From: Pseudoduganella umbonata
GTDB taxonomy: Bacteria > Pseudomonadota > Gammaproteobacteria > Burkholderiales > Burkholderiaceae_D
Length of the DNA stretch: 64,000 nt
Direction of reading: 5' to 3'
Assembly (NCBI RefSeq): GCF_014192225.1
Contig: NZ_JACHXS010000004.1
Span: 124,001 to 188,000 of the forward strand
Positions 62,712-64,000 of this stretch are shown in pieces. The translations under genes were made by a program, and so were the position numbers. How positions within the stretch are numbered: position 1 is the first letter of the stretch; each line of letters begins with the position of its first letter. The notes under the pieces are model-generated. The model was not told the origin of the DNA, did not search any database, and was given only the letters and a program-made list of their open reading frames with translations.

Positions 62712-63085
62712 GCTTCTTCTCCCAGTTTTCGATCGAAATAACGTGTCGCCAGCGGCTGCAACACCATGCCGGCACCGGCCACGATGATAAGCAAAGGCCA
62801 GCTGTTACGGAAGGTCAGGCCCCACAGGCCTTCGTAGGTGGCATAGAACCAGGCGCCGAACAGCACCTGCGACAGGCCGTCGACGAAGCGCCGTCCATCG
62901 ACCGGCGGCAGCATGTTGCCGACGCCGAAGGCGATCAGCACCAGCGGCCAGTAAGTCCACAGGCCGATCACGGCTTCATGGTCGTCGCGATTGACCAGGT
63001 AAGCCACGCCGAACGCCACCAGCGTCAGGCCCCAGATCACTTGCCGGCGCAGTTTCAGCCGCGCCCTGTCCATTTCGGTTTGCAT
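62708..63085 (-). CDS. LiaI/LiaF-type small membrane protein
   Basis: 125 residues from the ATG at 63085 with GGAGG upstream. Four hydrophobic segments (about 16-28, 41-57, 74-90 and 97-113) have the paired 'YWPLVLIAFG' and 'SWPLLIIVAG' repeats typical of the LiaI-LiaF-like transmembrane region. It lacks the soluble LiaF tail. The stop overlaps the next start (ATGA), so it is the first gene of a four-gene envelope-stress operon. Confidence 0.88.
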   Translation of the reverse strand: MQTEMDRARLKLRRQVIWGLTLVAFGVAYLVNRDDHEAVIGLWTYWPLVLIAFGVGNMLPPVDGRRFVDGLSQVLFGAWFYATYEGLWGLTFRNSWPLLIIVAGAGMVLQPLATRYFDRKLGEEA

Positions 63086-63348
63086 GGGTTCCTCCATCGG
63101 ATCGATGACGGAACGATACGCCACGCCGGCGGCAACGGACACCGCTTTTCGGCGAACGGCGGCTGGCCGCCGGTGAATGACGAAAGAATCGGTGGACGGC
63201 GGTGGCGTGCGCGAATGCCGGGGCGGCGCACGATGGTGAAAGCGTGGAAGGTGGCGGGAAGCCGTTTTGCTTGCGGCGTTGATCGACGCGCTGATGACAT
63301 CAATCTGCCAGGACGAAACGGGTGCTGCGCGGGTTGAACAACCAACGG

Positions 63349-63374
63349 TAAAAAAACCCACGGCAAGCCGTGGG
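63349..63374 (-). terminator. Terminator after the small basic-protein gene
   Basis: On the minus strand an 8-bp stem CCCACGGC/GCCGTGGG with a two-base loop (extended by the flanking GC) is followed by seven T. It ends the transcript of the 53-residue genes. Confidence 0.88.
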
Positions 63375-63406
63375 CATGGGGTGTGGTATCCCGGGAGAGC
63401 GGCCGG

Positions 63407-63568
63407 CTATGCGGCAGGCGCGGCCTGGCCCTTGACCTGGTTGCGGTATTTCGCGCGGGCGATGGCCTGCTTCTCGGCCTCCATTGCCTTGTTGAAGGCG
63501 CGCGTACGCTTCTTTTCTTCCTTGCCGCGCATTTGCGCGATGTCCTTGTTGCCGATACGGTGCGTCAT
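63407..63568 (-). CDS. Small basic protein, 53 residues, unknown function
   Basis: Begins MTHRIGNKDIAQMRGKEEKK and ends QAAPAA. AAGGAGAAG lies just before the ATG. It is very rich in Lys, Arg, Ala and Gln and predicted fully helical or disordered, with no membrane segment. A terminator follows at 63349-63374, which supports transcription here. It is 22 bases after the stop of a second tiny gene on the same strand. No family was recognised; many proteobacteria carry similar short basic proteins. Confidence 0.75.
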   Translation of the reverse strand: MTHRIGNKDIAQMRGKEEKKRTRAFNKAMEAEKQAIARAKYRNQVKGQAAPAA

Positions 63569-63590
63569 GTCTTCTCCTTGTTATCAAATT

Positions 63591-63752
63591 TCAAGATCTG
63601 CCGTCGAACTTCTGTTCGGACATCACGAGGCCCCAACCAAGCTGGCGCCGGATTTCTTCCGGCGTCGGTGGTGGTTCCGCCTCGTTCGTCCTGCGTTCCA
63701 GGTATTCACGCACCGCTTCTTTCGACGGGTGGCCGCTCTGCGTCGTCATCAT
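63591..63752 (-). CDS. Small acidic/amphipathic protein, 53 residues, unknown function
   Basis: Begins MMTTQSGHPSKEAVREYLER and ends SEQKFDGRS. AAAGGAGGT precedes tandem ATGs, the first at 63752. EAVREYLERRT and TPEEIRRQLGWGLV form two likely helices. The strong ribosome binding site and the 22-base gap to the next small gene suggest one short operon. No family was recognised. Confidence 0.75.
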   Translation of the reverse strand: MMTTQSGHPSKEAVREYLERRTNEAEPPPTPEEIRRQLGWGLVMSEQKFDGRS

Positions 63753-64000
63753 GATGACCTCCTTTAAGTTCGCGTTCGCTGCCCTGTCGCTGTGTCGGGT
63801 GCGTCGCTGCCTGGTTTGAAATTCTGGTGCCGGCGCTTGAGGCGACCGGCTTGCCTGCGGACGAGCGGCCTGCTTCGTTATGCTGTTCGTTGCATCGCGC
63901 TCTGTTACCCAACTCGGTTACGTAACTTAGTCACGCAACTCCATCTTATTAACGCTCCCTTGGAACGACAGTGCGCCAACGAACAATGATGCTGGCGCTT
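63753..64000. other. Right-edge intergenic region
   Basis: No supported gene in the visible 248 bases. It should hold the promoter of the two tiny genes. The only structured feature is the three-copy repeat at 63904-63940. Confidence 0.5.
63904..63940. repeat. Three 11-bp repeats with exact 13-bp period
   Basis: GTTACCCAACT (63904), GTTACGTAACT (63917) and GTCACGCAACT (63930) share GTyACxxAACT. The middle copy contains the palindrome GTTACGTAAC. Regular spacing suggests cooperative binding of a repressor or activator. Confidence 0.6.

Overview
The window is GC-rich, densely packed DNA, most likely from a beta-proteobacterium of the Oxalobacteraceae (Massilia/Duganella type). This is inferred from the minus-strand order cysS, AlkA-like glycosylase, accA, tilS, lysC, tRNA-Ser, from a phasin, a PEP-CTERM exported protease, a SulP-carbonic anhydrase fusion and several copies of REP-like palindromes.

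Positions 1 to about 26,690 are the right-hand part of an integrative conjugative element. A plus-strand operon (1-18,373) encodes an F-type mating-pair apparatus in the order lytic transglycosylase, OmpA-like lipoprotein, TraA, L, E, K, B, DsbC, V, C, TrbI, TraF-type peptidase, TraW, U, TrbC, TraN (as two proteins), TraF, H, G. A convergent minus-strand block (23,625-18,389) encodes a TrwA-like protein, a TraD coupling protein, a TrwC-like relaxase-helicase and a small unknown protein. To its right lie a candidate oriT region, an AlpA-type regulator, an orphan gene, a P4-type tyrosine integrase and tRNA-Ser(GCU), whose 3' end faces the element and is the probable attachment site. The element continues past the left edge, so the other att site and any cargo are not visible.

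Positions 26,700-50,000 are ordinary chromosome. They hold amino-acid, fatty-acid and tRNA-metabolism genes (lysC, tilS, accA, cysS, cysE), cyclophilins, lpxH, a DinB-like protein, a GH19 enzyme, a PLDc_N/TPR-like membrane protein, a DUF1439 lipoprotein, a DUF72 protein, a SulP-carbonic anhydrase fusion, a YtrA-type GntR regulator with its ABC exporter, a free-standing cyanophycin-synthetase N-domain-like protein, yceH, rlmB and rnr. Three different palindromic intergenic repeat elements occur here.

Positions 50,000-52,830 hold four identical tRNA-Leu(CAG) genes split around a PEP-CTERM metalloprotease. A fifth transcription unit in the cluster has a promoter, leader and terminator but no tRNA.

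Positions 52,850-64,000 hold a PAS/GAF sensor kinase, a phasin, a FAN1-like nuclease overlapped with an XPD/DinG-type helicase, a LytS/LytTR-type two-component pair with LiaF-like membrane proteins, two tiny genes of 53 codons each that have strong ribosome binding sites, and a three-copy 13-bp-period repeat at the right edge.
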